Of a stretch of DNA of 64,000 nucleotides, positions 45,109-56,260 are shown piece by piece. Both the position numbers and the translations under genes were made by a program. The stretch's first letter is position 1; each line of letters starts with the position of its first letter. The stretch comes from Dactylonectria macrodidyma. Lineage: Eukaryota > Ascomycota > Sordariomycetes > Hypocreales > Nectriaceae. Under the pieces are notes generated by a model. The model was not told the DNA's origin, searched no databases, and saw nothing but the letters and a program-made list of their open reading frames with translations. The DNA lies in contig JAGMUV010000025.1 in assembly GCA_020744425.1 (NCBI GenBank), forward strand, positions 930,001 to 994,000. The letters are read 5' to 3'.

Positions 45109-46963
45109 ATGGCCTCAATTCGCAGTTTTCCCTTATATTCAGGGCTCTCCTGGACCAATATGATGTCCGCTCAGAGTCCTACATTTGTCAAAAATATTCA
45201 ACCAGGCGGAGGTGATCCGGCCCTGGTTGAGGTGACTGGTGAAGCCGGCGTCATTGTCACCTATGTCCCTTTCCAAGACCCGGCACAGGCCACTATAACA
45301 GAAGTTGTTGCCATTCCAAACGATCATGGTGGCGAGGACATCTTCTACCCCGGTGGTTGGATTTGGACTTTGGCCGCACCGCCACCAGAGGGTGTACCTG
45401 TACCGCCTGCGCCCACGCAACCACCAGAGGAGCCCGTGCCTAGCGACTCAGAGCAAGGAGATCAAGAAGATAGCGAGGATGCAGAGGGAGACGTTGTCGT
45501 TCCTGGCGAAGTTGGATTTGTTGTAACTTATAGTCCATCGCAGGACCCTGCATATACCGACATCTCCAAGGCTACAACTACTACTCGTGAGGATGACGAC
45601 AGCGAAGTTGTTATATACTCGGGTGGTTGGATTTGGAGACTGAAAGGGCCAGAGCCTGGGGGTCCTCTCCCGCTTCCGCCAACTCAGCCACCAGGAGTCG
45701 ATGGAGGCCACGAGCAAACCGAAGTTACCGTGACTGGTGAAGAGGGAGTCTCAGTTACCTACTCTCCGTCGCAAGATCCGGAGTACACAGAAGTTGCAGA
45801 AGTTACGACTAAGACCGGTGACAGCGATGATGATGATATTATTATCTTTCCAGGTGGCTGGATCTGGAAAATGAAGGGGCCTGCACCTCCGGGCCCTATC
45901 CCGCCTCCCCCTTCTGGGCCGCCAGGTCCGGGCGGCGGTGGCAACATTGAATGACGACGATAATGATGATGATGATAACAAGGAGGAGGAGGAAGAGTGC
46001 AGCACTACCACTGCACCACCTGAGTGTACTAAGACTATCTCCTATGTCTCCGATGGTACTCACTATACCACGTAAGTCTCCCGACTTTTCAAGCTATTTA
46101 GCCAATCATCCTAACAGACCATCGCAGAACGGAAAGGGAGATTGTGAAACTGCCACACGATGCGTCTCTGGTGAACAGGTTACGACCACAACCACAATTA
46201 GCGCCTCCCAGGACATCATTATTGGTGTTCTCCCTGATGTCACTGCGGTCCCAGAGATTGGGGACACTGCCGATCTAGGTGAGGAATTCGAGAAGTATCT
46301 CTAGGAATACTACGAGAGCCAGGGTATATCCTTCCAGACTGGCGAGCCAGTATGCAAAGACGGTCTCGTCTCCATCGGCCGAGCTTGCTTACAGGAGATG
46401 ATCGACGGCTTCTGCAAGATTGTCGATAAAAATTCGAAGAAGAAGCAGGACAAACAGCTCGATGCGAAGGTCGTCCTTGACAAGAGAGAAGCCCCACGCT
46501 CTGCACTTCATCTCACCTCACTCCAGCAGCGCCAGGGCAAGGTAAACGCTAACACCTGCGGGTCGCAGTACTACAACTTCAAGTGGTCTGGTGCAGACGG
46601 CGACTGCAACGTATCGTGCAAAGAGGCGATGGGAGCGTTGGGCAGTTCATGCGGCAAGGCGCCAGATGTTATCGACAAGGAGGGCGAGATCCAGGTGTCT
46701 TGTGGTCAGTATAGATACTGGATGAGCGAAGAGGGTGACAGGACGGAGACGATGACGGAGGTGATGACGGAGGTGATGACGGAGGTGATGACGGAGGTGA
46801 TGATGGGGGTGATGATGAAGGGGATGATGCTGGCGGGGGCGAGGACGATAAGGACGATGAAGAAGAAAAGAAAAATGAAGAAGAAGAGGAGAATAAACAG
46901 GCTGACCCTGACATGGGTATCACGCCCCCGGTTGAGGTTCTGATAGGGTCCGGTGGTCCATGA
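45109..46963 (+). pseudogene. Secreted-type protein with three GGWIW repeats, broken
   Basis: From the ATG at 45109 the frame encodes three tandem units of about 75 aa. Each runs V-T-x-G-E-x-G-V-x-VTY-x-P-x-QDP, an acidic linker, then GGWIW and a Pro-rich stretch (PPxPTQPP). The frame ends at TGA 45952-45954, but one base further on an acidic coding run continues, then ECTKTISYVSDGTHYTT, a likely intron (46072-46127) and ATRCVSGEQ. After a TAG at 46302-46304 comes a Cys-containing domain with NANTCGSQYYNFKWSGADG and CKEAMGALGSSC. The last part is a minisatellite encoding either DDGG or MTEV repeats depending on frame. So there are one frameshift, one stop (Gln expected) and probably a second frameshift. 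The architecture (repetitive Pro/acidic spacer, Cys-rich C-terminus) resembles the tails of subgroup-C chitinases (inference). An in-frame extension upstream to 44863 is probably not translated. Confidence 0.6.
46740..46830 (+). repeat. 12-bp minisatellite
   Basis: Imperfect tandem copies of GATGACGGAGGT (about seven), with the last copies diverging to GATGATGGGGGT. They encode Asp-Asp-Gly-Gly in one frame. Confidence 0.8.
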
Positions 46964-47587
46964 GGAGGGAGTGCTAGAAAATACAGAAGCAAATCGGTTA
47001 GTGAAACCTGTTCCCTAGATCAGAAGAGGATCCTATATAAACTCGAAGCGGTGTTGACTACGATTATCGCTTTCGTGCACACCTATCAAAGAGTAGTTGC
47101 TGCTTTAAGTTCCTCTACTTAGCTAGACTACTTAGAGGGAAGTATTAAGCTCGCCCCGCGTAAAAAGGGCTTCACCGTCCAAGTCGGTCCCTTGTAATGA
47201 TTCACAATATGTCTAACCATTCGCGTCTGTGGATAGATTTTCAGGGACGAAGGTTTGGCGCTCCCTAATGCTCCCGTCAGCAAATGACTGGACACCGTCT
47301 TAGAGAGGCAGAGTAGAGAAAGAATGAGATGGTCCTCGCAATGATGAGACTTGATTAAACAAATCTCCAGAAAGATGCCAGAAGGACTAAGACGAAGAAT
47401 AGTACTACAGGTGAGGGCCTCTGCAAGAAAGCTAATAAGCTAGGAGCCTCGAAAAGGATACTAAAAGGGTTGCCGATTCTTGAGAATCTAGGCAACCTGA
47501 ACCATAAAGTTCATGAAGCAGAATAAAGGACCAACTACAAGGTCATCTTTAACCTCGCAAATTATTTATTACTTTCTTCGTACTTTC
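46964..47587. other. Intergenic, nothing recognised
   Basis: About 620 bases before the 3' end of the pseudokinase gene. It contains only short frames and no repeat I can pair. Confidence 0.4.
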
Positions 47588-50122
47588 TTATTGCTCCTTT
47601 AATAATTCCCTTGTCGCCACCGCCGCCCTTAATCCCGCTGTAATCTTGTGGTACGACGTCCTCGGTATCATGTCGCATTGATGAATCCAGTCTGGCTGTG
47701 CAAGGTTGATATCCGCACCTGTGTCCAGCAGTAGCTGGACCATATCGTGACATGCCAAGTCCATTGCCAACTGGATAGCCCTGCCACATTGAACAGTTAT
47801 TTGGGTATTCAAATCGTCGAAGCTCACTAGGCCCACACCATGATAGCCAACGTTGGCATCTGCGCCATGCGCGAGCAGCAACTGCGCCAGCTCTATCTTG
47901 CGAGATATGACTGCCGCAACCAACGGGGGAACGCACTCATCTGACTCATTTGGCTCTGCTGTGAAGGTGCATCCACCAAAAGAGTCACCTGAAACGAAAG
48001 GCTTCGGTCGATCTGACTCTTTAAAGTCACACTGTACACCGTTCGCCAGCATGATTTCAACGATAGCTGTATCTCCTCGACGCACGGCAAGGGATAGCGC
48101 TCTGGTACAAGGCGCCCGCTCGGTCCTTGAGACCAAGATCTTGACCAGTTCGTGGTTACCTTTTGCCACCGCAGTTCGCAATGGCCACCTGCTTGAGACG
48201 TCCGAGATGTCGAGGTTTGCATCAGCGCCGATGTCAAGGAATAGTTTCACCAGATCAACATCTTCCTGTTCCGTAACGTGCTGCAGTGGTGATTTCCCTG
48301 TGGGAGGAGGAGGATTCAATGTCGGACTATATTCCCTGAGAAATTGAGGGACTAGGTGACGATATTTGTTCCTCAGCATCGCCATGAGCACCGCATGTTT
48401 TTGAGCTTCGCTGGGCAAATCATCGACAGCAGAAGTCGAACTGCCAACTTGAGACTTGTCTCTTCCAAACCGCTTCCAGACATCCGGGTAGTCCACGGGG
48501 ATTGACTGCTTGGCTTTAATGACATAGTTATAGAAATGAAATTCCCGATCCGCCTGCTCCCAAACCAGCTCCCAATTGGTGGCCTCCTCGATGGCTGTTT
48601 GATGGCCTTCGGGAGGGGGAGTAGTCTGGATGGCAACTGGCGGAGGAGACGAGACAGCATCTAATAGCGAGGCTTTGATTTTAACTGGCGGAGGGTCTTT
48701 GGCGGCAACTGACGGAGAAAAACTCTCACTTCCCAATTTGATAGGTCTATTATAGGAGAATCCACGGAACATCTCAGCAAGCGTTGGCGGGGGACGTTGT
48801 ACCCAACACACCGGGGCCTGAAAATACCTGGAGAATTCTGGGGGTTTGAATGCGGGTTCGTATTCTCGCCGGGCAACTTTTCCCCAAACGATGCCGTCGA
48901 AGAACGGGTGCACCTGGATTTCGGAAGCTCCCTTTGCTCCTAATCGATCCTCAGGCTGTCGCATCAGAAGCTTCGCCAGGATATCTTGGGCGGATAAGGG
49001 CAGCGAATCGGGAAGATGGAGAGGTTCGGAGAGTATCTTGCGGTGTACCTCTTCGCTGTCCTCATGGTAGAATGGAGGTAATCCGGTAAGCATCTCGTAT
49101 AGAAACACTCCCAACGTCCACCACTTCACCGCGTCTGTCGAGCCTTCGCCAGAGAGTGTTTCCGGCGCCGAACACTCTAAAGCAGGGCGAGCAAGGCGTT
49201 CTGTGTCATCTTCCACCATACCGAAGAGGCAGAAATCGCAAATAGCAATATGACCCACGGCGTCTAGGAGAATATGCTTTGGCTTCAAACGTTGATAAGA
49301 TGGGTCGAAGTTGTGTAGACATTCTAATGCACAAAGGATTTCGGCAGCATAGAACCTAGACCGGGCGATATCAAAGCACCTCGCTCTCTGGAGATAATAG
49401 AAGAGGTGTCCGCCTTGATAATATGGCGAGAATAGAAAAGTCCTCTTGCGATTTTCGGAAACAAATTTGAGCGATGCGATGAAAGGACTGGTGGCCTGTG
49501 AGAGAAGAGGGCGTACCACGTCGAACCTTGGACTGAGATCTCTCTTCTTAATCTCGGAGTGTTGGAAGTGTCCTTCAAGTGGTTGGCTGGGCTGTCTTTT
49601 GGTCGGATGATTGTACTCGAAACTCTGACCAATCTTCCAGATGTTTGTCGGAAATAACTGGTCCTTCTGCGCCATCACATTCCCGGTATATCTGATGTCA
49701 AGGCGTATCTGACCCGTACCATCCTGAATCTGCAACCACTCCGAGCGGGTTTGAGACCTCTGTCCAAGGAACGGATTCGTTGTGACGAACCCAAGACATA
49801 TATCTCGACTATCCTGGGGACCTCCTGGGTCTCTAATGCAGAGACGCACGGTTAAGTCGGTAGACTCGAGACCATCGGGCTCGTACGCAATTCTCATCTT
49901 TTCATCTCCCCATTTTGGGTCCTCTATAGTTCCCGAAACGGCGCGAACAAACCCGCTGGACCCGTCAAAGGCCAGGATAGCGTATGGAAGGAGCTGATGA
50001 TTAGTTCCTTGGGGTAGAAATTCATCTGCTTTGGATTCCTCGTTTTGTAAAACAGGCGACAGTGAGAGACCCCGTCCCTCGTGAAGTGTGACCACCAGTA
50101 CTTCACGTTTAGGGTTGTTCAT
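47588..50122 (-). CDS. C2 / AGC-type pseudokinase / ankyrin-repeat fusion protein
   Basis: This single-exon gene encodes 844 aa. Residues ~5-145 resemble the N-terminal C2-like domain of fungal Ypk/Sch9 kinases (LVVTLHEGRGLS, YAILAFDG, DPKWGDEKMRIAY). Residues ~200-410 are a kinase fold of AGC type with SAPETLSGEG at 318-327, KWWTLGVFLYEMLTGLPPFY at 333-352 and DRLG at 392-395. The catalytic loop is wrecked: YRDLKPEN reads YQRLKPKH (276-283), and DFG reads DFC (296-298). No Gly-rich loop and no clear VAIK lysine are visible, so it should be catalytically dead. An AGC-tail-like segment and a Pro-rich linker follow. Residues ~630-840 hold about five degenerate ankyrin units (LVKLFLDIGADANL, LAQLLLAHGADANV, MVQLLLDTGADINL). 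There is no signal peptide, so a cytosolic scaffold is likely. The frame has no lesions. Confidence 0.85.
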   Translation of the reverse strand: MNNPKREVLVVTLHEGRGLSLSPVLQNEESKADEFLPQGTNHQLLPYAILAFDGSSGFVRAVSGTIEDPKWGDEKMRIAYEPDGLESTDLTVRLCIRDPGGPQDSRDICLGFVTTNPFLGQRSQTRSEWLQIQDGTGQIRLDIRYTGNVMAQKDQLFPTNIWKIGQSFEYNHPTKRQPSQPLEGHFQHSEIKKRDLSPRFDVVRPLLSQATSPFIASLKFVSENRKRTFLFSPYYQGGHLFYYLQRARCFDIARSRFYAAEILCALECLHNFDPSYQRLKPKHILLDAVGHIAICDFCLFGMVEDDTERLARPALECSAPETLSGEGSTDAVKWWTLGVFLYEMLTGLPPFYHEDSEEVHRKILSEPLHLPDSLPLSAQDILAKLLMRQPEDRLGAKGASEIQVHPFFDGIVWGKVARREYEPAFKPPEFSRYFQAPVCWVQRPPPTLAEMFRGFSYNRPIKLGSESFSPSVAAKDPPPVKIKASLLDAVSSPPPVAIQTTPPPEGHQTAIEEATNWELVWEQADREFHFYNYVIKAKQSIPVDYPDVWKRFGRDKSQVGSSTSAVDDLPSEAQKHAVLMAMLRNKYRHLVPQFLREYSPTLNPPPPTGKSPLQHVTEQEDVDLVKLFLDIGADANLDISDVSSRWPLRTAVAKGNHELVKILVSRTERAPCTRALSLAVRRGDTAIVEIMLANGVQCDFKESDRPKPFVSGDSFGGCTFTAEPNESDECVPPLVAAVISRKIELAQLLLAHGADANVGYHGVGLVSFDDLNTQITVQCGRAIQLAMDLACHDMVQLLLDTGADINLAQPDWIHQCDMIPRTSYHKITAGLRAAVATRELLKEQ

Positions 50123-51340
50123 CTCGAATCCTATTGCGCGCTTTAGGAAGACTCCATAAACCCCATGAATTGGATACTCTACCTATCAACGGTTTCAGCA
50201 AGGGGACTGGAACGATGGGCCTTCAGGATAGCTGCAGCACAATCACTACCTAGCGGTAGTAGCCTGAGTTCGAGCGGAGTACTAGGCTGGTTTCCTAAGA
50301 TAACAGCATACTTTGGACGCAATGTGACCTTGAGCTGTTGAAGTGCGTTGTTCAAAGCGGATCATAGAAAGACCAAGACCAAAGGGACTCTTGTTTGGCT
50401 TTGCAAGGATGTAGGAAACAAGATCTGCCTAGCGTAATAGAGGAGGTGATTACTATGAACAAAGACCACGTCTCGTACGATGCGTGGGGGATGATAAGAA
50501 AGAATATTTACGTAAACAACAACGGCGTTAAAGCAATATTCCGGCTATAGCGATAACCGTACTTGTAGCCTTACCCGGCTGGCTTATCACAACTCCTCTT
50601 GTTGGTTCTTGCAGTGTTAGGTTCTCTACTTACCCTGGTCCCCATATGAAGCAAAGGTTCGTGTGCCTACCTAAGTACTTCTCAGAGGTGGCGGGGCATT
50701 GCCTCTGTCAGCCTAGTAGCAGTCTTCGTGTGGCGGGGACCGGGGGAGCCATCCTTGTTGATGCACACCTTTCCGGCTATACATGCCGGCTTTGCTTTGT
50801 AGAAGTCATGGCCCCGTACCATTGACTGCATAAGTTCATGGTTGGTCTCAAAATAGGTAATAGGATACTTTCATGGGGGTGATCGCATCCGAGCAGCATA
50901 GGGCGCTTATTTTCCCTTTTCCATTCGGCTGGAATATACCATAACTCCTGTGTATTGTGGGTGATCGGGCCGCGAGGTGACAAGGATGCCGAGCTTGGGT
51001 CCAGGCTGGGCTGCGGTGACAGCCGCCTAAAGTGTGCATTTGATTCCTACGGCACTTGCCAATTGGAATCAACAGGAAATAAGAAGTAGTATTGTGATTG
51101 TTAGGCGGTCAAGAGCTGCTTTGATAGTAGTGGTTGAGTGGACTGATTGCTCAGGCAATTCGGGATATTGTGTTTCGGCGTAGCAGCTTCAAACATACGC
51201 GATTTCTTCTAGACGATTCTCTCTTCTACATTATTCGCCATGGCAAACACAAAACAAGCCATCCGAACATCCAACTGCCGCATTTACTTTACTAATCATG
51301 CTAGGCAACGCCTGAGAAGACAAGAGAACAGAGCTCCAAT
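50123..51340. other. Intergenic between divergently placed loci
   Basis: Promoter side of the pseudokinase gene and the downstream flank of the LysM gene. No recognisable gene; short frames on the minus strand at 50777-51072 have no motif. Confidence 0.4.
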
Positions 51341-51464
51341 GTTGTCTATCTATTGAGGTTATGGTCCTTGGCAGCGCACACTCAGAGAGGGGCCAGAGGT
51401 TAAACAGTCAAAAAAAAAAAATACAACCAATAGTGAATAACAGTGTGAGGGGTTGTCTATCTAT
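51341..51464. repeat. Copy 2 of the dispersed repeat, flanked by 13-bp direct repeats
   Basis: GTTGTCTATCTAT occurs at 51341-51353 and 51452-51464. Between them sits the repeat shared with 28321-28412, including a 12-A tract, plus a short GC-rich end. The right direct repeat overlaps the stop codon of the LysM gene (51461-51463). The arrangement looks like an insertion with a 13-bp target-site duplication, a length typical of target-primed (LINE/SINE) integration. Confidence 0.7.
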
Positions 51465-52339
51465 AGAATTCCTATACAGACGTAGTAGCCTAAGAACAAG
51501 GTTGCACAGCTGGTTCCTACCGCCGGATTCCAGTCGTAGAAATCATTCAAACTGATACCCGCAGCAGCCGCAATGTCATAACAACCGTCTCCGCTAACAA
51601 CTAGGTGGAATTTGTCACAGTCTGTCACCATTCCAGTCTGAATGGGAGTGGGGGTGGTGATCCCGTTGCCTGTCGTTGTTTTTGTAGGCGCCACAGACCC
51701 AATAACGCCAATACAAACGTAATCACCGAGGAAGAGGCTGGCACAGGTGCTTCCAACAGCCGGGTTCCAAGCGTAAAAGTTTGTAAGTGAAACACCAGCA
51801 GCTGTAGTAATTTTCGAGCAAGTGTCTCCGCTGACAACTACATGGAACTTATCGCAGTTGGCTACCATGCCTGTCTGGACAGGGCTAGGCGTGGAGATGC
51901 CATCTCCCGTTGTAGTGGTAAATGTCTTGAGCGTTGTCGCAGACAGACTGATGGTGGGCGGAACGACATCACTGGGGCTAAGCGTCGAGATGGTCGTCGG
52001 GAAAACCGTGTGCATAGAAGCAAAGCTGACATCCACACAATAGTACAGACTATCGATCAGTGTGCAATTATCACCCTGATCGGCAGTGCTTGGGTTCTGC
52101 TCTCGTTAGATAAGTATGGACGCGGAGATGTGGATATTGTTACTGACCCATTCCTCAAATTGGGCTTCGGTCAGATCGTAATACAGCTCGATGATCTCGC
52201 AGGTCATCAAGTAAGATGCTTGAATCCATGCCGAGCAGTCGGTGTTGGACCCTGGTGCAGCAACTCCGTCAGGAGTGACCAAGTAGCTCCCAACCAGCTC
52301 GACGGCCAGGGAAGAAGCAAACAGGTGAGCGAGCTTCAT
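51461..52339 (-). CDS. Secreted LysM protein (three LysM-type modules)
   Basis: Two exons (52339-52148 and 52096-51461, intron 51 bases) give 275 aa. The N-terminus is a signal peptide (MKLAHLFASSLAVELVG). The first module, residues 35-85, is a divergent LysM-like unit with CSAWIQ, LTEAQFEEWNP and YYCV. After a Ser/Thr-rich linker come two clear fungal LysM modules at 145-193 and 224-273. Each has CDKFH-x-VVSGD-x-C, A-A-G-(V/I)-S-L-x-(N/D)-FY-x-WNPAVG, and a C-terminal LFLG-Y-VCIG. LysM binds chitin oligomers. Secreted proteins with only LysM modules act as effectors that shield chitin or bind fungal walls; the role here is inference. The intron falls exactly inside the first module's EEW|NP, confirming the join. 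The chitinase gene lies 4 kb away. Confidence 0.88.
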
Positions 52340-53719
52340 GACTGCCGATGTGAGATACGTCGAGATGGGAAAATACGGCAGAGAAGACGGGCAGAGCAGC
52401 GAGCAACAAAGGGATCGCGCGCTCTGGACAACAAAGAGTCCTGATCTGACCTGCTGCAGGAGCTGGCTTATTCTGTTGACACAAGATACTCTCTCATGCT
52501 ATTTCCATTACTTATGAGCCCACTCCAATCGCTGCCTTGTCATCCCATAGTTGCAATATTTCACTGATTCGAACTAATCCGGAGAGACCGATCCCACAGA
52601 TTGTGCTCATTCATTCCATGACCTGCCTAACTCATACTAATGTGCCGCTTTCCGTGCTGATTGCTGCGACGCCATTTCATAGTTCCTTAGGATGATTGTC
52701 AGCGGCCCACGGCTACGTAGCACTCAATCTGGGGAAATGTTACAAATGACCCACAAGGGTCTTGTTCCTACTTGCATAGTATCTGCAGGGACCGTTCGGC
52801 GCCGAACCAGGATCACACATACGGCTGTGCCGCGATCCTGCGTAAAACGAGTAGTTTTCTCGGGTTCACGGCATATGCCAAAGTCTCGACCGAGCCTGTC
52901 AAACCTTGGAGGCAATAATTCACGCAATCGCAGGATGGCTACGAAATGAGATAGCCCGAACCTGTCTAGATTGATGCTACATAGTACTTTATGGACTACC
53001 ATATAATCACGAGTCCCTTACCGTCTTTTGAACTCTAATCTCGGAAGGTTAGTACAGCTTTCAACCCTGTCAGTACCATAATCAGTTCTAATCCATGAGT
53101 CCCTACCGGAATAATATCATTTTAGGTCAGACTAACAACAAGAATTTCTTCAGATTAACCTAGGTACCAGGAGCACCTAACACTTTTAGCCGCGCAAGGT
53201 TCTAACCATTTTACAGGCCCTTACGGATACTGCGGCAAGAGCAATGTGCCTAGCTAGCTTCCAATCTAAAGCTAGCTAAACTTTGAGGCCAGCTTCAAGC
53301 CTACATGTAGCTTTACAACCGGTTCCGCGATCTACTACGGCCGAAATCCATCCCTCGTCAGGCAAGCTAACTTTGAGGCCATCAGGATTCCCCTCGACTA
53401 TCAGACTTATGGGTCTCTTAGCTGCTGCCGTGACAGACGTCAGCCAAGGCTGCTAGCGCTATCAGACTGGCGCGAGAAGGGTTCGCACGCGTAGGCCTCT
53501 TGGCTGAGGAGATGTAGTTCGAGAGCTTACAACAAAACACCTGGCACATGATTCACTTGACGAATTCAGGCAACTGCGTCCTCAATCCTGGAATATCACC
53601 AACGCAATTGTTTTGTATGAGAGTAAAAGTAAACAATACTCAGCAACTGAAGCTATCCTATGTTTGTATCCTCTTCACTCCAGGAAACCTCCGGTTCAGT
53701 GATCATGATCCAGCTTCCT
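52340..53719. other. Intergenic, nothing recognised
   Basis: About 1.4 kb between two genes that run in the same direction. CTAACTTTGAGGCC-like words recur near 53280 and 53368 but are short. No gene is supported. Confidence 0.4.
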
Positions 53720-55097
53720 TTATGACCTGCCAGGGAAAGCCTCATCTCCAGTGGAAGCCTGGGAGCCCATGAAAATGACTGCATCTTTCTTATCGGAGCC
53801 GTCGGGGGTTGTTGTTGGTGGATTCCGGTATAGGTACGACGCAACCGCAAACATCAGGAACGACTCGGGATTATCAGCAATCCGCATCCTCCGCGCAGTT
53901 TGCGTCCGTGAGTTACGTGCCATAGCAGCACTCAAAATAGCATCAAGACCAGCTGAAAAGAAAAACGTATAACCAGAGCATTAGCATTGATACCCGACAT
54001 TGGCAAGCGAGGCAGTGAGAAGAACGGGATGAAGAAGGGGAAGGAAGAGACGTACGTTCCGGGTCGCCGGTGGTAGCAGCAGTATCCGTCAAATGGAAGA
54101 GTTCATGGTAAAATGTACCACTAATGGGCGCGAAGGCATCCAACCTAGGCCTGTTAGGGCCCCCCATAACTCTCCCTGCTGGGTAACCATCATATGAGGT
54201 GATGTAGTCGAGAGAGGCCGCTGAATGGGCAGTTCCCGCTGCGGGCGAATAGGCTTGATTGCAAAAGACTATGAAGCGATCAAATGCTCCAACAGTGACA
54301 CCCGGCACGCCGTTCGCCTCGTTTTCGTAGGAATGAGGGGTGACTGCATAGAGCGTGTCAAAACACATGCGCTCAACATTCGTGCCGTGGAAATTGTAAG
54401 CATTGAAAAGGTCCATATAAAATGGCTGTGTGTCGTATTTGCCCATGACCGTGTTCTCTAGGAAAGGGAAGAGTTTCGTAACCGTCACCAGATCGCCCTC
54501 ATTATCAGGATCCGGGATTGTCTGGCCCTGTGAGTTCCTGGCTGGTTGATTCCAGGGAGTGTACGTTGCTATGGAGTCGTCGCAGAAGAAGTAGGGCTTT
54601 TCGCTGGTCTTTGCATTCTGAAGGCCCTGTCCCGAGAGGAACTGAGTGACAGCTGCCATTCGGTCTGCAGTAAGATGGTCGACAAAGTTGGTCTTTGCCC
54701 AGAGATCAATCAACAGAAAGGTTGCCAACGTACTCCCGATGTTCAGGTGCAGCGTTTGGTCTGAAGGGGACTGGAACCCGCCGTCGGGATTAAGCGCGAC
54801 GCCCATGATCATGCTGAGATGCACGACGTCGGGCAACCCCGATTTGGCCCCGTAGGCACTCAGGGCGGCATTGTGCAGCTTGATGGTCTCCGCGATCCAA
54901 TTCGTGATTGTTGTTTTCTGGTCGTCTGAACAACCTCCCGCCTGTCCTTCAGCTCTGAACTGGAAAAGTTGATCGGCCGTCGCTGCCCGAGCTACAATCC
55001 GATGAGCATGGGTCCCCTCGACATCTCTTGCCAGAGTTGGCTGGCAACTCCGGAAGAGGCTCAAGAGTAGCAGCGGAGCAGTGAGTAAAGGACGCAT
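53720..55097 (-). CDS. Secreted HExxH protein, possibly a metallopeptidase
   Basis: Two exons (55097-54056 and 53952-53720, intron 103 bases) give 424 aa. From the chosen ATG the protein opens with a strong signal peptide (MRPLLTAPLLLLSLF); an ATG at 55115 would add six residues. The body is not one I recognise by name, but the segment GTFYHELFHLTDT carries an HExxH zinc motif (His331-His335). The second exon has a conserved-looking ADNPESFLMFAVASYLY, which recalls the N-x-x-S/E-F-x-x-F-A pattern C-terminal to the zinc site in aspzincin-like (M35) relatives. Six cysteines are spread through the mature part. I infer an extracellular zincin; substrate unknown. It lies between the LysM and chitinase genes, so all three may serve the same wall-related role. 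Confidence 0.7.
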
Positions 55098-56260
55098 CTT
55101 CCGCAACGGTGACATAGGACTGAGTCGTATCAACAAGAACAATAGATGGAAACTATGTCCAAAGTATAATTAAGGCAGGAGAAGGGCAGTGAGGGAAAAG
55201 ACTCTCAGCCTCTAGAGCAAATAATCCGCGATGTCATTAGCCTGGTCAAGAACAACGGAGAACTTTCGTCGAAGCAGTACATGCATCATCTATCTGCCCG
55301 TCAAGTCACCTATCTCCTCTCCTTCTGACATGCGGTCGCTATACAATCCAACATATCTGCCAACTAGGATACCGGATTGCGGTACAAGAAGAAGGGTTAC
55401 ACCGCAAGGCTGGACCCTGGCAAAATACACAAAGTTCGTGAACATGCGCCGATGAGGGTGTCATTAGACTAACAAGTTGAATGGGCTTCGGCTCGACCCC
55501 TGTCCCGTGCGGCGGCGCAGCATGTTCTTGAAACCAAAATGGCGTTCGGTTCCTGAATATTGATTGGACGATGCAGCTGCACGCCGGCATCTTTATCCGA
55601 ATAAGTTGCACGGTCACTTACGTAGGCCGGGAATAGTGGTATATGCATCTGACTTGCATGTGTGACTCCCCACGTTCGTCTTCACGTGGGGCGTCTTACA
55701 CGATAGGGTTTTGAAGAAAAGTCCCGTCAAGTCTACAAGGCTATTCGGATATTCCCTTGCCGTAGTTCAACATGAGCCTTTCAACCACGTCCCCTGTGGT
55801 TATTGCTACGTAGCAGCGGCGGGCCGACGCTCGATAGCTGCTAAGACGGGAACGCCGGGATATTGGGGTCCCATGGAGATGGAGAAAAGCAGTTGGTCCT
55901 GAACCGGGCCGTCTTTTTCAAAGATGCCTCGCATGGATCATATCACACGACCACGACCCTTTCCAACCATGGCTGGTGAGCCCATCCCTCGTGCATGGTG
56001 TGAAAGTGAGATGTAAACTTTGCATGGGCGTCTTTGGCAAAGGGCTGGGCTCCTTCGGACGATACACACCAGCTGGGGTCACGACGGATGCATTGCTTGA
56101 CACCGCGGGAGTAGAAGCCAAGCCCCTGCTTCATAATTGCTACTACTCTCCTCTGCCCACTGGCAGGTTGCCTGACTTGATCCCCTTTCTGTAGGCTTAG
56201 ACTCCAGTCTTGCATTCCAAGCATCATTCTTCTTTGTCTTTCTGTTCTACTACATTCACC
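55098..56260. other. Divergent promoter region
   Basis: About 1.1 kb separates the HExxH gene (minus) from the chitinase gene (plus), so both may be driven from here. I see no gene within it. The chitinase ATG has the favourable context TTCACCATGA. Confidence 0.5.
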
